Shown piece after piece: positions 40,341-52,735 of a DNA stretch of 64,000 nt. The stretch lies in NCBI GenBank assembly GCA_917880885.1, contig OU862919.1, positions 51,683,058 through 51,747,057 of the forward strand. The letters run 5' to 3'. Source of the DNA: Limnephilus marmoratus. Its lineage: Eukaryota > Arthropoda > Insecta > Trichoptera > Limnephilidae. The notes below the pieces were generated by a model. That model saw nothing but the letters and a program-made list of their open reading frames with translations, searched no databases and was not told the DNA's origin. A program made the position numbers and the translations under genes. How positions within the stretch are numbered: position 1 is the stretch's first letter; each line of letters opens with the position of its first letter.

Positions 40341-41149
40341 TACTAATTTTACTGCCCCCTTGAAAGCCTCCAAGGGGCGTTATCGTCCATTTTGAGAAAG
40401 AATGCTGCAGAGTGTCCATATATAGTACCCTTACATAGTTACCATTAATGAGCTTTAATTCTTTAACTAATTACATTGATGCACTACAGTGTAACCGGAT
40501 CGAGTAACACTGTTCGTAAATCATTCGCATTATCTAAAATCAGTCAGAAACAATGCCTCTTCAGGCATCTATTCATAGTATCAAAATGCATTCCTAGAAA
40601 CGGCCTCACTGCAAAAAGGAACGAATCATTACTGAAATAGTTCGATTCGCTAATAGTAGAAATCGTGCCGTTTTTATACTTGCCATATCCGTTGAACGTA
40701 GACATTGCAAGAACGCTTTAACTTCTTTTATAAAATCAAGTCTCACTGCTAAAAAATCAATCGTTTCCCCTTTGATTTAATCTGAGCTAAGCCGATGTTC
40801 GTATTGTTTTACCTTGTGCCTTGTTCGTCGGATCAACTACCTTCTAACGTTGCAGGACGTACGAACCGACCAACAAAACTTTAAGCCGAGATCCATGTTA
40901 ATTATCGTCCCGTTATACCAGGAAGGAACTTTAGCACAACAAACAAAGGGCGGAAATAATATTTATAGAAAAATCTTAGAATTTTATCAACGACCCTCAT
41001 GAACATTTTGAAGAAATAAGTTAATAGTTTGATGTATTTTCCCTGCGCACAAAATAAATTACAAAATTATAAAAAAATAAAAATTAGTTATAAATTTATT
41101 CATAATATTTCAAGAAATTGTTTAACAATCAGTAACTTCTACACACTTC
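40341..41149. other. Probable remainder of the hAT relic
   Basis: Less AT-rich than its surroundings and next to the transposase C-terminus. The minus strand may hold further decayed transposase, but I could not recognise conserved blocks. Confidence 0.35.
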
Positions 41150-41340
41150 TTTTTTTAAAAGAAAAATAAACATTAACGGGTTAAGTATAAGATTTTCATT
41201 CTCAATAAATAAAAAATTTTCGTCCTACCACCACAGAAAGCGGAAGATGTTGCCTGTGTCGTGATGGAGAACTTAGCCATCCGAAGAATAGAACTCACGA
41301 TGCCTGGGTGGGACCCAGACGCCATGCCGCCGGTCACCTT
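41150..41340 (-). repeat. SINE B copy, diverged
   Basis: Minus orientation: 'cctaccaccacagaaagcgg' body, head 'gggtgggacccagacgccat', A-rich tail at the left. More mutated than the copy 330 bp downstream. Confidence 0.8.
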
Positions 41341-41667
41341 ACTTCTACATCTTTGAAACATCTCACCCCATTGTAAAAAATGATTCCCAACGTAATTACG
41401 TTCTTAGAATTATATGAAATCTATTATAAAGCATTAGGTAAGTGCATTTATTTCATATAATATGATAGTTTTATTCCAAACACCACTGAAAACTGCTTAA
41501 AAATGTAAATATTTTTAAAATCTATCCCATTTAAGAGTCCGCCAATTACATTCTTAAAACTTTATTATTTTAAGTCTAAAGTAAATTATGTAGTAAGTAT
41601 GGAATATATTTTTTATTAAATATTGTTTGTGAATAAGATTGTGGTGTAATGCGAGATATATGTTTTT

Positions 41668-41853
41668 TTTAAAGAAAGACAAACATTCCCGGGTTACGAA
41701 TAACCCAACAATGTTTGAAAATCTCCTACTACCACCACAGAAAGCCGAAAATGTTGCTTGTGTTGTGATGGAGGACTTAGCCAGTCGAGGAATCGAACAC
41801 GCGACGCTCGGGTGGGACTCAAGCGCTATGCCCACTCAACCACTGACCGGTCC
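41668..41853 (-). repeat. SINE B copy, near full length
   Basis: Minus orientation with intact B-box ('gaatcgaacac' = GTGTTCGATTC) and body; 'aaagaaagacaaacattccc' is its tail end. Confidence 0.9.
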
Positions 41854-42248
41854 AATGATACTAATGTTTGGATAATTTCAACAGCGCCATTTTCGTGAGA
41901 AAATCACCTCAAGGGCACATTACACATTCATTTTTACGTTTAACCTGTATATATAACAAGTCGTTTATAACTAAGATTGATAACTAATGACTTACAACTG
42001 CGACTTTATATAACTGGTGACTTAAATCTATCCTTAATTTTATAACCTTGTGAGTATTTACACAATACTGCATTACTATTACTTACTGTCTTAAAATTAG
42101 TTATTTACGGCTAACATATTTATTTACATTAACAAACACATGTTATTATGATATCGTGCTATCAGTGGTAAGTTATGAAAAATATTACAAAAAAAAAGTT
42201 TACGCATTATAAATTGTTTAATAAGTATAAAAAGATGTGCAGCAAGAT
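41854..42248. other. AT-rich spacer, nothing recognised
   Basis: No coding or repeat evidence. Confidence 0.45.
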
Positions 42249-42655
42249 GACGGCCGGTGTAGTGCAGCGGTAAGGCGCTTGACTCGCATTCCGAAGGTAG
42301 CGGGATCGAATCCCGGTGTGGCAAATAAAATTTTATTTGATTAAATTGTGTGTTTCACAATTTATTCATTTAAAATAATGAATAGTATATTTGGGCCACA
42401 TTCCAGAGTGGAAGATACTCTCAGTATCGCCCTGGTGTAAGACCACCATTCAGAATTGAAACGTTGCTTGAAATGGCTTCTGCCGTGTTTGGTGACCAGA
42501 TCTGAATAGCCAGGTACTTCCCCACCTTCCTCTTCCCTATCTCTTTCCCCTCCCCACTGCCTTCAGCCTCACAACATACCCCAATTGGGGATGCCATAGT
42601 CCCACTGGCTCCAGATGGGAGCATTTGAGACTCTTGTGCGGTATTCATGTAAAAA
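42249..42655 (+). repeat. SINE C, full-length reference copy
   Basis: tRNA-derived SINE of about 405 bp. Head: A-box 'tagtgcagcggtaaggcgc', B-box 'ggatcgaatcccgg'. The body includes 'cattccagagtggaagatac' and 'ttgcttgaaatggcttctgc', and the end 'gagactcttgtgcgg' plus an A-run. Six copies occur in this window. Confidence 0.9.
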
Positions 42656-43319
42656 AAAATGACCTATTTATAATGTGACTTTTCTTGAACAATAATGCTT
42701 ATTTAAAAAATTGTTATTATTTATTCATTTGTATTATAAACGCCTTTTGTCTATTACATGATTCTAATAAACTTACATATATATTTGTGGAAGTAACTGT
42801 TTGGACGAGGTTACAAAAACAATTTCCAATCAAACAATTAAATTAAGAACACCTGTAAATAACATAGCAATAATAAAACCTTTTGTAGGTAGATACCATT
42901 AAAAATTTAGTTCAGATAATTTTTTTTTTTTAATTTTACAGGTCGTACGAATTATTATATAAAGGGTCAAAACGTCTAAAGGGATGTAATTGACTTAATT
43001 AAACCAGTGATTTCTGACATCTCCGGTCACTTTTTTTTATGAAAAATTCTTCCACATGTCGTCACTGGCCACTCAGTCATGTAACCGCCCAACCTCTCAC
43101 CACGCCTCTAACTGTCCAATACCTACAGATTATTTAGGTTATTAGTTAAAAAAAAAACAAACATCAAAAATGTCACTGGAGATTAAAATTTTATTTAACA
43201 TGTTATACTGCAAATAATGTCATAAATCACTGGTTTAAGTAAGGCAAGTATGTATCTACCCTAACACCCTGTAAATTTTTAATTATCCGGCACGTGCCTT
43301 AAAGCGATATGTATTTTTT
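42656..43319. other. AT-rich spacer, nothing recognised
   Basis: No coding or repeat evidence. Confidence 0.45.
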
Positions 43320-43800
43320 TATGTGAGTATCTCACAAGAATCTCAGCTGCTCCTGTCTGGAGCCAGTGAGACTATGGCATCTCCAATTAGGGGATGTTGT
43401 GAGGCTGAAAGTAGTAGGGAGGGGAAGGAGACGGAAAAGTACCTCGCTATTCAGATCTCGTCACAAAACATGGTTAAAGCCATTTCGAGCGACTTTTCAA
43501 TTCTGAATGGTGGTCTTACGCCAGGGCGATATTCCTTTATAGATTTCAGAAGAATTATTCCACGGGCTGTCACATTTATTATTCTTTTGTATTATGTTAA
43601 TGTAAGTACCTGAATACTGCTTTCTAACCCCATATGCATGGACATTGGAGTGTCTAGAGTCATTCAAATAAATGTAGCTTCGTTCAATAAAATAGAGTCT
43701 TGACCTGTGCGGTGAAGGAGGAAACCATATGTTTCCTTATAACGCTATTGGGAAAGTGGTGGGGTTCCCTCCAATGAGAGTATCTTCCACTCTCTATATA
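43320..43800 (-). repeat. SINE C split by a repeat H insertion
   Basis: 43320-43535 is the 3' half of a minus-strand SINE C ('gagccagtgagactatggca', 'gaatggtggtcttacgccag'). Its continuation 'gagagtatcttccactc' resumes at 43776. The 240 bp between includes repeat H words in reverse complement ('aaatgtagcttcgtt', 'gaggaaaccatatgtttcct'). Confidence 0.7.
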
Positions 43801-43852
43801 CTTGTATTTAGTTTTTTGTCTGGCATGTTAACTTGTATAAGTTAACATTAAT

Positions 43853-43902
43853 TATTATTTCGTCCTGACTAAGAAAGGGTTGTTCCTAAATCGATCGAAA
43901 TG
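43853..43902 (+). ncRNA. Decayed hammerhead motif
   Basis: 'cctgactaagaaagggttgt' followed by 'tcctaaatcgatcgaaat' lines up with the 33032 motif, but CTGACGA, GAAA and helix II all carry substitutions. Not expected to be active. Confidence 0.35.
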
Positions 43903-44039
43903 GAAATAAAATGCTTGAAACACGACAATGCATATTTTTTTTTACATTAAGTTCGAAAATATATATTTTTAAATTAAGTTAATTAGTTTTTAACCATAAA
44001 CGTGCTGCAATCTACCTTCCTCGATGTATTGTAAAATTA
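43903..44039. other. AT-rich spacer
   Basis: No feature seen. Confidence 0.4.
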
Positions 44040-44480
44040 TAATTAAATTGGCTACTCATTACCAGCGAGAGAGGCGAAAAAAAGCACTTCATCAAAAATA
44101 ATTAAGAGGGCTGTGGTTAGGTGATCGATTGTTGGTTTTATTACGTCGCGACGCGGGAAACTGAAGCTGCGGCAAAAATCCTCGTAAAAATGACGACTAA
44201 TTAGACAAATTAATTGATTACCCCAATAAGTCCTCATCACGGCGCCCCACTGGATCGACGTATAGAATATAGAAGGACGCCGAACAGTAGTGAATAGCCA
44301 TAGAATTTATAATTAGACATAATGGAACTAATATACATATTCTAATTAAAGCCCACCCGTTTGCCAGAAACGTCGAGTCCAGAGGCAGGACTGGTAGAAG
44401 GCGGGAGGCGGGTGGTTGCTCCTGGGTGGGGGTGGGGTGTACCCCGACCCCCTGCACCCCCCTTGTACCCCACCACCCCG
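44040..44480. promoter_or_regulatory. Candidate conserved non-coding element
   Basis: 44100-44225 is a less AT-biased stretch with clustered homeodomain-type cores: 'gactaattagac', 'aaattaattgatta' and 'ggttttattacg'. It is followed by a G/C-rich patch (44395-44490). There are no repeat relatives in the window. It may be an enhancer; this is inference from motif clustering only. Confidence 0.3.
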
Positions 44481-45294
44481 CTGCAGGGGCCTGGGGGTTT
44501 TCTAAAGCGACGGACGAATAATTTACCGGTTATTTGATTGATTCACGCATTTTTTATCGAGAAAGGGTTGAATCAGTGCAAGGGAGATTTGGCATGGCGG
44601 AAGATGTGCTGGGAGAATTATAAGTATCTAGGAGTGTTCGATTGTTAATGGAGGATGGTGAATTAATTCGTCATTTAGTTTTTTCAACATTTGATTAGTG
44701 ATTAAGTCTTGACGTCGAAAATATTATGTTTAAAACACTAGTAGATTTATGAACATATGGCCCCGTTTCAAAAAAAGTATGATTCTAATTTTTTTTTATT
44801 TTAATAAATTAAAACCAAAATTACCTCGAGAATCATAAAATTTCTTAGAAGGTAGGTACTTAAATTCCAACTTAATTAATATTTTTTTATTATTATTTCA
44901 ATTAAGGTTTACACAGTTTGGCCAAAGAAATGTCAGCATTTCATTGGCAATTCTTTATTCAATCTTTTTTTAGGCCAGTGAGAACCATAATATTGATTAT
45001 TCCTATTTTACTCTGCAGGGGAAAAAAATGTAGTATCAACCCAACTACCATCTTAAATCAGAATCGGAACGTAACAAATAAATCTACAGATAGATGAAAT
45101 ATTAAATGATCGAGTTACAACTTGACTTTGCTCATTAATAAAATTTTTACTTATTCGAGAAATCGTAGGAACACAAGATTATGTATGTAGGCATCTATTT
45201 TCATTATACCAAATACGTATAAAAAAATATCCTTAATTTTTTGGCATGTGGGTATTGGTCTAATGCCTAGTTTTTATTTTATCTATCTTCTATT
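44481..45294. other. AT-rich spacer, nothing recognised
   Basis: No coding or repeat evidence. Confidence 0.4.
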
Positions 45295-45480
45295 AATAAA
45301 AAAGAAGAGTGTCTGTGGCGAGCGGGCGACGTGGATTTGATTTATACACAAAGCTACAGTTTTATTCCGAGATTAATGAAATTTTGCATACTAAACCTTA
45401 ATAACAATGGACAGTTTACTGTTTATATTAAATTTTGAAAAATTCTGCAATAATCCCGGGCAATGCCAGGGACTATTTTG
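45295..45480 (+). mobile_element. Possible Helitron remnant
   Basis: Contains 'gagcgggcgacgtggatttg' and ends 'cccgggcaatgccagggact', resembling decayed Helitron 3' regions, but no CTAG terminus is seen. Confidence 0.3.
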
Positions 45481-45849
45481 TAATAAAATATTTTGGTATT
45501 TATTTTTTTTAATATTAGTTTAATGAACATTTTATCTAATTATGTGAATTAAAAGGTTGATTAGTTTATCACGCGAAAAAAAGAAGAACAACACATTAAA
45601 AATAATGATGTATTTTTAATTAAAATTAAGGTAGCACGATAGGGGACATACGTGTTGTAAAAAAACTTAAAATTTGTGTGCAAAGCGATATAGCATTTGT
45701 CAATAATGTTAATTAATTAATCATCATAAAAGGATGTCAATAATTATATATCAATTCTATTTATAATATATGTTGTTGTTGGTTGGCATTAATGATTGTA
45801 AATTACACTTAATACCAACACGACTGTTATTATAATTTCTTCAGCCTAA
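45481..45849. other. AT-rich spacer, nothing recognised
   Basis: No coding or repeat evidence. Confidence 0.4.
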
Positions 45850-46560
45850 TTTATTCGGTTTTCGAAACAACTAATATAGGTCTCATTGAAATCGCTGTGT
45901 CTCCCTTTTACTATAAGGGTTAGAAGTATGATCTAAACAGCGCGCGTTAGAAAGAAAAAATACCACGCTTTATATTCAAATACCATAAAATAATTTAAAT
46001 GCATTTAAACGTAATAATAATAATAATTACTTAAATGTAACTATATAAATCCGAAGTTTCCTACCGTAATTTGAAAAAAAAAATATAAATCTTTGGGAAT
46101 TTTTTATTAATTATTTTTAAATGAAACGTCAAAAAAGTGAGTTAATGAAAATGTTTATAATATATTTGCATAATAAAATGTACATGCGTTTTTATTTTAT
46201 CGTTATCAGTAATATTAATTAGAAAAAACGTAAGGTGAGACATATAAAAAACAAACAATTTTTTTTAAATTAAAAAGTTTGATGTTTATTTCGTATTATA
46301 AAATTTGAAACCATAATATGGTTTCATTTCGTATTATAAAATTTGAAACCATAATATGGTTTCAAATTTTATAATACGAAATAAACATCAAACTTTTTAA
46401 TTTAAAAAAAATTGTTTGTTTTTTATATGTCTCACCTATTATGTCATCAACTTTCGAAAACAGTTTTAGTTTTTGATGTCTTCAGAATTGATCCATTTAT
46501 TTGGATTTTATTGCAACGCCGAAATTTTTACCTTCTAAAAAATAGGATCGAGTGGTTAAT
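45850..46560 (+). repeat. Repeat E copy interrupted by a palindrome
   Basis: Left part 45850-46232 matches 30965-31310 ('ttattaattatttttaaatg', 'gttatcagtaat', 'aaaacgtaaggtgagac'). After the palindrome the match resumes ('ttatttggattttattgcaa' at 46497, compare 'tggattttattacaaagcgg'). Confidence 0.65.
46233..46437. repeat. Perfect palindrome with 81 bp arms
   Basis: 46233-46313 is the exact reverse complement of 46357-46437, with a 43 bp spacer (46314-46356) that itself repeats 'tttcgtattataaaatttga' from the left arm. Lies inside repeat E. It could be a recent fold-back insertion or a local inverted duplication, or an assembly artefact. Confidence 0.85.
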
Positions 46561-47342
46561 AAAATCTGCCCGAATAGTAACTGTTATTATATAGATGCCA
46601 TCTGTAAAGGGGCAAACGCGCTGCGAATCAAAAAAAGAAATCAATATGGAAGTTGACATTATTTATGTATAGGTGTGTATGGTCTAGGTACCTGCCTACA
46701 TCCTAGATAGGTAATCAAACATAATTATTTCGAACGTCTGTGCTGCGCGTTAGTCCTGCGTGAAATATGGTTCAACGGACTCAAATTTGCTTTGCATTTA
46801 AGATTCATTTTCAAAATTGGAACCGATTGGGTGAAGAATTCAGATAAGCGATAGAGTAGGCAGGCAACTACCTACCTGTAATATAATGTTTTATTAGAAA
46901 GTTATTTTTTAACCCCTGGAGCGACAGCGCAATTTAAAACTTTTTTCTCCGATTGCTCGATGCTGATTTTTTGGTGCTTATTTTGAATATTTTCTGCCCA
47001 CATTAAAAAAAAACATAAATCAGGATTTTAATACGGAGACATACAAACTGATTATAGTTCTAAATAGCCAATGAATTCACCTATCTTTTTTCAATTATCA
47101 CATATTCGTAAGATTTACAAAAAAAATATAAAATCGTAAACTTCTACTTAATTACTTACAAATAAGGGAAAATTTGCCAAAATTGTCAGCAAAGCAATCC
47201 GAGGTGTTTTAAATAGTGCCATATTGTGGCAAAAAGCGCTCCAGTGGTTAAAAAAATGGAATTATATTAGTCCGTAATTTTAAGGGTATGAGCTAATAAG
47301 AAAAAAAAAGATTTAGCAGAGAAAATGTTAATCTTACTAATA
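46561..47342. other. AT-rich spacer, nothing recognised
   Basis: No coding or repeat evidence. Confidence 0.4.
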
Positions 47343-47510
47343 TTACACGCGAATGTTTGTATGGAAATAGATATTTATTACTCTTTCAAGTTTTGTTACT
47401 ATTTCACGCAAAAACTACTGAATGGATTTAAATGAAACTTTACAATAATATAGCTCATACATCAGAAAAACATATAGGCTACATATAATGGTAAGCTCTA
47501 GTGTTGTGAA
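47343..47510 (+). mobile_element. Helitron 5' fragment
   Basis: 'cttactaatattacacgcga', 'atgtttgtatgg', and 'tttcacgcaaaaactactga' with 'atggatttaaatgaaact' are the standard 5' words of a widespread insect Helitron family. The 3' end is missing. Confidence 0.6.
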
Positions 47511-48884
47511 ATTTGTATAAATGAAAATGTGCGTATTTCATATATTTTAGCGGCAGGGGGAAGGGTAACGGGGGAGGTGGGAGGGGAAAGACGGAGAAGG
47601 TGGAAGGGAACGGGGACGCACGGCAAAGGACATCCAGTGAGAATCAATTTATTTCTTTGAATGGTACAGCAACGCATGCCGGGAACCATCGAGTTCATTA
47701 TATTTTCAAAAATTCTTTTACTAGCTACAGCGCATAATTCAGACAAATAAAACATATATTTTTACCTGAAAGGTTTATTTGCCTTGAAAACTTATTCCTA
47801 GTAGAATATTTTCAGTTGAAAGTATTAAAATGTTTTTACTTAATTATATTTAACCTTTTTTCGTTCATTTATATGGCTTTAAAGCTGTATTGGGAGAGCC
47901 TTAGAATTTTGACATCGATTTTTGCGGCTACCTTGCAACCATTTAATATCTTTGAGGCAGTTCTTTGGCAACCACAAAATTGTTATATATTTTACTATGC
48001 CTAATCAAGATTTATATTCGTAATACCACGAATAATAATAAAACTCGTATCACGTACGATTTTTGCTTATACGTTCTCCGTGCCATTTTATTTCTTCGAT
48101 TGTTAAGTATTAACATCAATTATATTCGCAATACTCTTCCACCCCTATCTTATTTTATGTTCAGCGCCTATCAAGGTTGTTTGGGGTAAAAAGGGGGTTT
48201 AATGCAGTGGCGACTAGTGAAAGTTTGTGTACACGCTTAATATTTAGATTGAAATCGTGATGCAATTTTTGTCACTGTATTTAAAAGTGATTATCAACTT
48301 AACCTTGTCTGATTTACCTGGATAAATTCTTTGCAAATAGGTAAATAAACTATGCCATCAACCTACATGTATATTTTAGACGCAGTTTCATTGCTTGGTA
48401 AATAAATGAGTTCGTAGGAATACAAGATTATTCATTATTAAAGTACGTATTCAAACTATTTCAAATGTGTGCGAAACAACTTTGATCAAATCGGCTCAAC
48501 CTAGATCCATCGCGAACGGCTACCACACCGAGACTAAGCGTCACAAAGAGTGCATCGTGGTGGGGATTTGGCAAGGTGAAACCAAGCTACACGCCAGTGT
48601 TAAAAGATTGCGCGTAAAATCGTTTTTCGCGACTTCAGCACCTTGAAGACCTTATTTTACGGACAGCCCAAGTATTTAATTATTTTGATATGGGTTTAAA
48701 GAATAATTAATTATTATAATGGTTCGGTTTAAAAATATATGTTTTTTGATAAAAACATCGTAACAAGCGTTTGTACCTGTATTAAAAATTAAATTTTAAG
48801 GTTCAGTTTTCTTACTAGAATGTACAAAGTCAAAATAAACGCTTACATACCTCTTTTTTAAAATGTGAATACCGTAGAAGAATA
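47511..48884. other. Spacer with G-rich patch
   Basis: 47552-47630 is a G/A-rich run ('gggggaggtgggaggggaaa'). The rest is AT-rich without recognised features. Confidence 0.4.
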
Positions 48885-49220
48885 CCAACTGCTCGAAACG
48901 GTCTGAAGCCAGTAAGACTATGGCATCCCCAATTTGGGTATTGTGAAAAGCACAGAGATGGGGAGGAGGAAGTACCAGGCTATTTAAATCTGGTCACCAA
49001 ACACAGCTGCAGTCATTTCAAGCAATATTTCAATTCTGAATGATGGTCTTTCACCAGGGCTATACTGAGAGTATCTTCCACTATGGGATGTGCCGCAAAT
49101 ATACTAAACTTACATATTTTTTAAGAATTAATTATTATGAAAGAGTACAAATGAATTACTTTAAATTTACTGGCGCGCGCCGGGATTTGAACTCGTGACT
49201 TCCATATTCGTAGTCGAGGG
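48885..49220 (-). repeat. SINE C copy, diverged
   Basis: Minus-strand copy: 'gccagtaagactatggcatc' at the left, 'gagagtatcttccactatgg' in the middle, and a head with B-box 'gagttcaaatcccgg' (rc) near 49180. Confidence 0.75.
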
Positions 49221-49394
49221 GAGGTCGTCAGACAAACATACTTAAATGTTTGAAATACACAAAATCCGTATGATGCCCCCTTCCTTCACTGCACTTAATC
49301 TAGTCTCTGAATCCACCGTCTAAATTCACATGCCATTTTCACAGCAACTGAAAAAAAAACTCGTAAATAGTATTTAATCGAGTCCATTTTTTGC

Positions 49395-49680
49395 TTTGCA
49401 GGAGTTTACGGCATTCAAGTATTGCATATGAACGAATTGCCAATGAAAGAGGAAAGTAGTTTAAGAAGAATATACGACGCGAATGTGAATGGTAGAAGAA
49501 GTCGTGCACGCCCGAGGAAGACATGGCACGATCATGTGAATCAGATACTTGAGTCGGGCCATGTCAAAAGTCAGAATAATAGAAGAGAATGTATGAGACG
49601 ATGTATGAATGTGAGTGAGGCCAAGTATGAATGTGAGTGAAAAGAGTGTGTGCTGATGGTTAGTTAGTTATTTAGTTAAG
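49395..49680 (+). pseudogene. LINE polymerase C-terminal tail, copy 1
   Basis: Open frame containing RIYDANVNGRRSRARPRKTWHDH, NQILESGHVKSQNNRREC and MRRCMNVSEAK. This is the terminal segment of a non-LTR polymerase (RGRPRK.W.D.V ... MNV.EA). It ends prematurely compared with copy 2. Followed by 'gttagttatttagttaag', a (GTTA)n-like tail. Confidence 0.7.
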
Positions 49681-51516
49681 TATTGCATATTTTGTAGTAG
49701 TCATTTTAGGCAGAAAGATAAAAGAAACTGTATCAAAGCTCCTAACTAATGAAATTATTTTATTATTTATTTAGTGATAATATATTACAAAATCATATCT
49801 ATAATACAGGATACAATTAAAGGGTAATTATTTGTACACAAGAACACGAATTTATAGGAGAGTTTGAAAACTACATAAATTTTAAAACCGACTAGACACA
49901 CTTGATACAGTTGGTTGAAGAATATTTCATAAACAATATTTCTAACTTAAATAACTGCATTTTTTTAGAGTTAGTTTTAATAGTTAAAATAATTGTCAAA
50001 GTTTTAATTTTACAAGATCCCCGAAAACCACCGTATGTATGGTGAATCGTGTGATGTCATCACTCTTGAAAAGTTACTATAGGATCGGGCAATCAGCTGA
50101 TCAACTGCCGCCATTTTTAATTTCTTTGTTCGAAGTATTCTCCCTAGAAGTAGCATTACTATTTTTTTGTGCAGTTTGAATATTTTCAATAATAGAGATA
50201 AACTAATAAGAGATACCTTTATTACAACAACTAAATCTCTATAAACAGTAGGTATGTAAATTAACGAATAAATTAATACGAAAGTAGTGTAAGAAGAATA
50301 TACGACGCGAATGTGAATGGTAGAAGAAGTCGGGGACGCCCGAGGAAGACGTGGCACGATCATGTGAATCAGATACTTGAGTCGGGCCATGTCAAAAGTC
50401 AGAATAATAGAAGAGAATGTATGAGACGATGTATGAATGTGAGTGAGGCAAAGAGTGTGTGCCAAGACCGAATTGTTTGGCGGTCCGTCCTCTCTGCCTA
50501 CCCCTGCGGGGAAACGGCATGATGGTTAGTTAGTTAGTTAGTTAAGTATTGCATATTTTGTAGTAGTCATTTTAGGCAGAAAGATAAAAGAAACTGTATC
50601 CAAGCAACTAACTAATGAAATTATTTTATTAGATATTTATTTAGAGATAATATATTACAAAATCATATTTATAATACAGGATACAATTAAAGGGTAATTA
50701 TTTGTACACAAGAACACGAATTTATAGGAGAGTTCAATGAAAACTACATCAATTTTAAAACCGACTAGACACACTTGATACAGTTGGTTGAAGAATATTT
50801 CATGAACACTTAGAAAGATATACAATAGTTACAAAGAAACATTGCTAAATGTGTTACTGGTTAATAAAGCTGTTGAGAAAAGGTTAATAAAGCTTTTAAA
50901 ACTTTTGACAACGTTTTTTCGTTTGATGCTGGAAGTTTTAAGTTAATGCGTTGTATTGCGTATGTGTGACTTATTGTAAGGAGTTGATTCCAAATTTAGT
51001 CGTGCGAGTAGATGACGATAAGTGTATTTGAGTTTGTGATCGTGTTTTCTTCTGGTGTTTATCGAAATTAAAGGCTGGTTCAGTGTTGATGTGTGAGGAG
51101 TGTTGAATTATTTCTGGAATGGCAATAGAGAACTCCAGTCCAATTTTTAATATTTTTTTTAATGAATAATGACCTTCTAACTTAAATAACTGCATTTTTT
51201 TAGAGTTAGTTTTAATAGTTAAAATAATTGTCAAAGTTTTAATTTTTCAAGATCCCCGAAAACCACCGTATGTATGGTGAATCGTGTGATGTCATCACTC
51301 TTGAAAAGTAACTATAGGATCGGGCAATCAGCTGATCAACTGCCGCCATTTTTAATTTCGTTGTTCGAAGTATTCTCCCTAGAAGTAGCATTACTATTTT
51401 TTTGTGCAGTTTGAATATTTTCAATAATAGAGATAAACTAATAAGAGATACCTTTATTACAACAACTAAATCTCTATAAACAGTAGGTATGTAAATTAAC
51501 GAATAAATTAATACGA
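49453..51516 (+). repeat. Local tandem duplication X-Y-X-Z-Y
   Basis: Block X (49453-49930) recurs at 50281-50802; block Y (about 49940-50281, 342 bp) recurs at 51175-51516. Both pairs are about 97% alike in the parts compared. Z (50803-51174) is present only in the second unit. Simplest reading: a tandem duplication of X-Z-Y, then loss of Z from the first unit. Confidence 0.8.
50283..50560 (+). pseudogene. LINE polymerase C-terminal tail, copy 2
   Basis: As copy 1 but complete to the end: RSRGRPRKTWHDHVNQ, MRRCMNVSEAKSVCQDRIVW and RSVLSAYPCGETA, then stop. 'DR..WR..V.AYP.G..A' is the usual terminus of a group of insect LINEs. Followed by four 'gtta' units. Confidence 0.75.
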
Positions 51517-52424
51517 TGGCTTGTGTCATACCTACATTCCTATACATTTCCCATACAATGACTCACGACACGAGGTACAGTGACGTCACCACTAAACATT
51601 TCAATAATGCCAACTTGACGGCGTGTTTCTACGACCCGATTAAAAATTGACTTTTTAATATTTTTTAAAAACTCTGCGTTTAATATTATTAAATATAACT
51701 TATATATTCAGAATCAGCGTTTATTGGTCTATATGAACATATTTTTTTAAAGCCATAATATTTTTCACTGGAGTTCCTTATTGTCATGGTAGAATCGTAA
51801 AGGGAAGTATTTGTGTCAGTTAGTATGTATCTTTGACATGTGTATCTCACAGTAGATTGTATATTATGCCTTATGGCTCTATTTTGGATGAGTTTTATTT
51901 CAGATATTAAACTAGTTGTCCGCCTCTGCAAGTTGCACGATGCGGCCGTAAGGGAGGTTCGACAGTATAATAAGGGAAGATGACGTAGCGTGTGCTGCTA
52001 AATTACACCCAATCGTACTTCAAATGCACTTGCGCACCACCACCACCACCACTGGCAATAATTAGCCCTCATTTCCGTAGAACGTAATGCATTTTTGTTT
52101 TATCCGCCATTGCACATTACCCAACCAAAGTGCAGCTGTACAAATATACCTAATTAGTAGACTACGAACAGCTGCGAACAATTATTTTTTTTTGAATTAT
52201 CAACATAAAGTTTGATTATATTAAAATTTATATCTTACCAACAAGTTGTAAACTGATAAAGCAATAAAGTAAACCACTATTTTGCATAATACTGGTTTGT
52301 TCGCAATACGCGGATTTATTGTTTTATTGCGCCTTCTTATTATTATTATTATTAGCAATAATTCTAAATTAAAATATTTAATAGAGCAGACGTAGGCAAA
52401 TGTAGAAGTCGAGTATGCTTAAAT
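51517..52424. other. Spacer
   Basis: A minus-strand frame at 51689-51931 (IKLIQNRAIRHNIQ) faintly resembles LINE polymerase ends but is not convincing. 52320-52345 is a (TTA)n run. Confidence 0.4.
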
Positions 52425-52735
52425 GGGACACATCGGTATTCAAACGTTTTGACCCAAAAGAGCGGCTCATGGTCATGGTGAGACATTTGATCTAAAATGT
52501 GTTAGAAAGAGAAAACACTACGCTTTATATTCAAATCTAAAAGTTAAGCACAGTAGAATTTAAATGTACACAAATATGAAACCAAAGTTTATGAAAGCAA
52601 TTTGTGAAAAATGTATTAAGCTTTATGATTTTTTTATTAATTAATTATTTTTACATAAAGCGACAAAAATTAAGGTGACAAGAACGTTTATAATACATTT
52701 ATCTAATAAAATACGAATGTTTATAATTAAAGGAT
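52425..52735 (+). repeat. Repeat E copy
   Basis: 'acgctttatattcaaat', 'gaaaccaaagtttatgaaag', 'ttattaattaattattttta' and 'aaggtgacaagaacgtttat' align with 30955 and 45850 copies. Confidence 0.65.

Noticed and set aside
51689..51931. Minus-strand frame as LINE polymerase end
   Set aside because: Only a faint resemblance (QNRAIR); no ordered set of conserved blocks.
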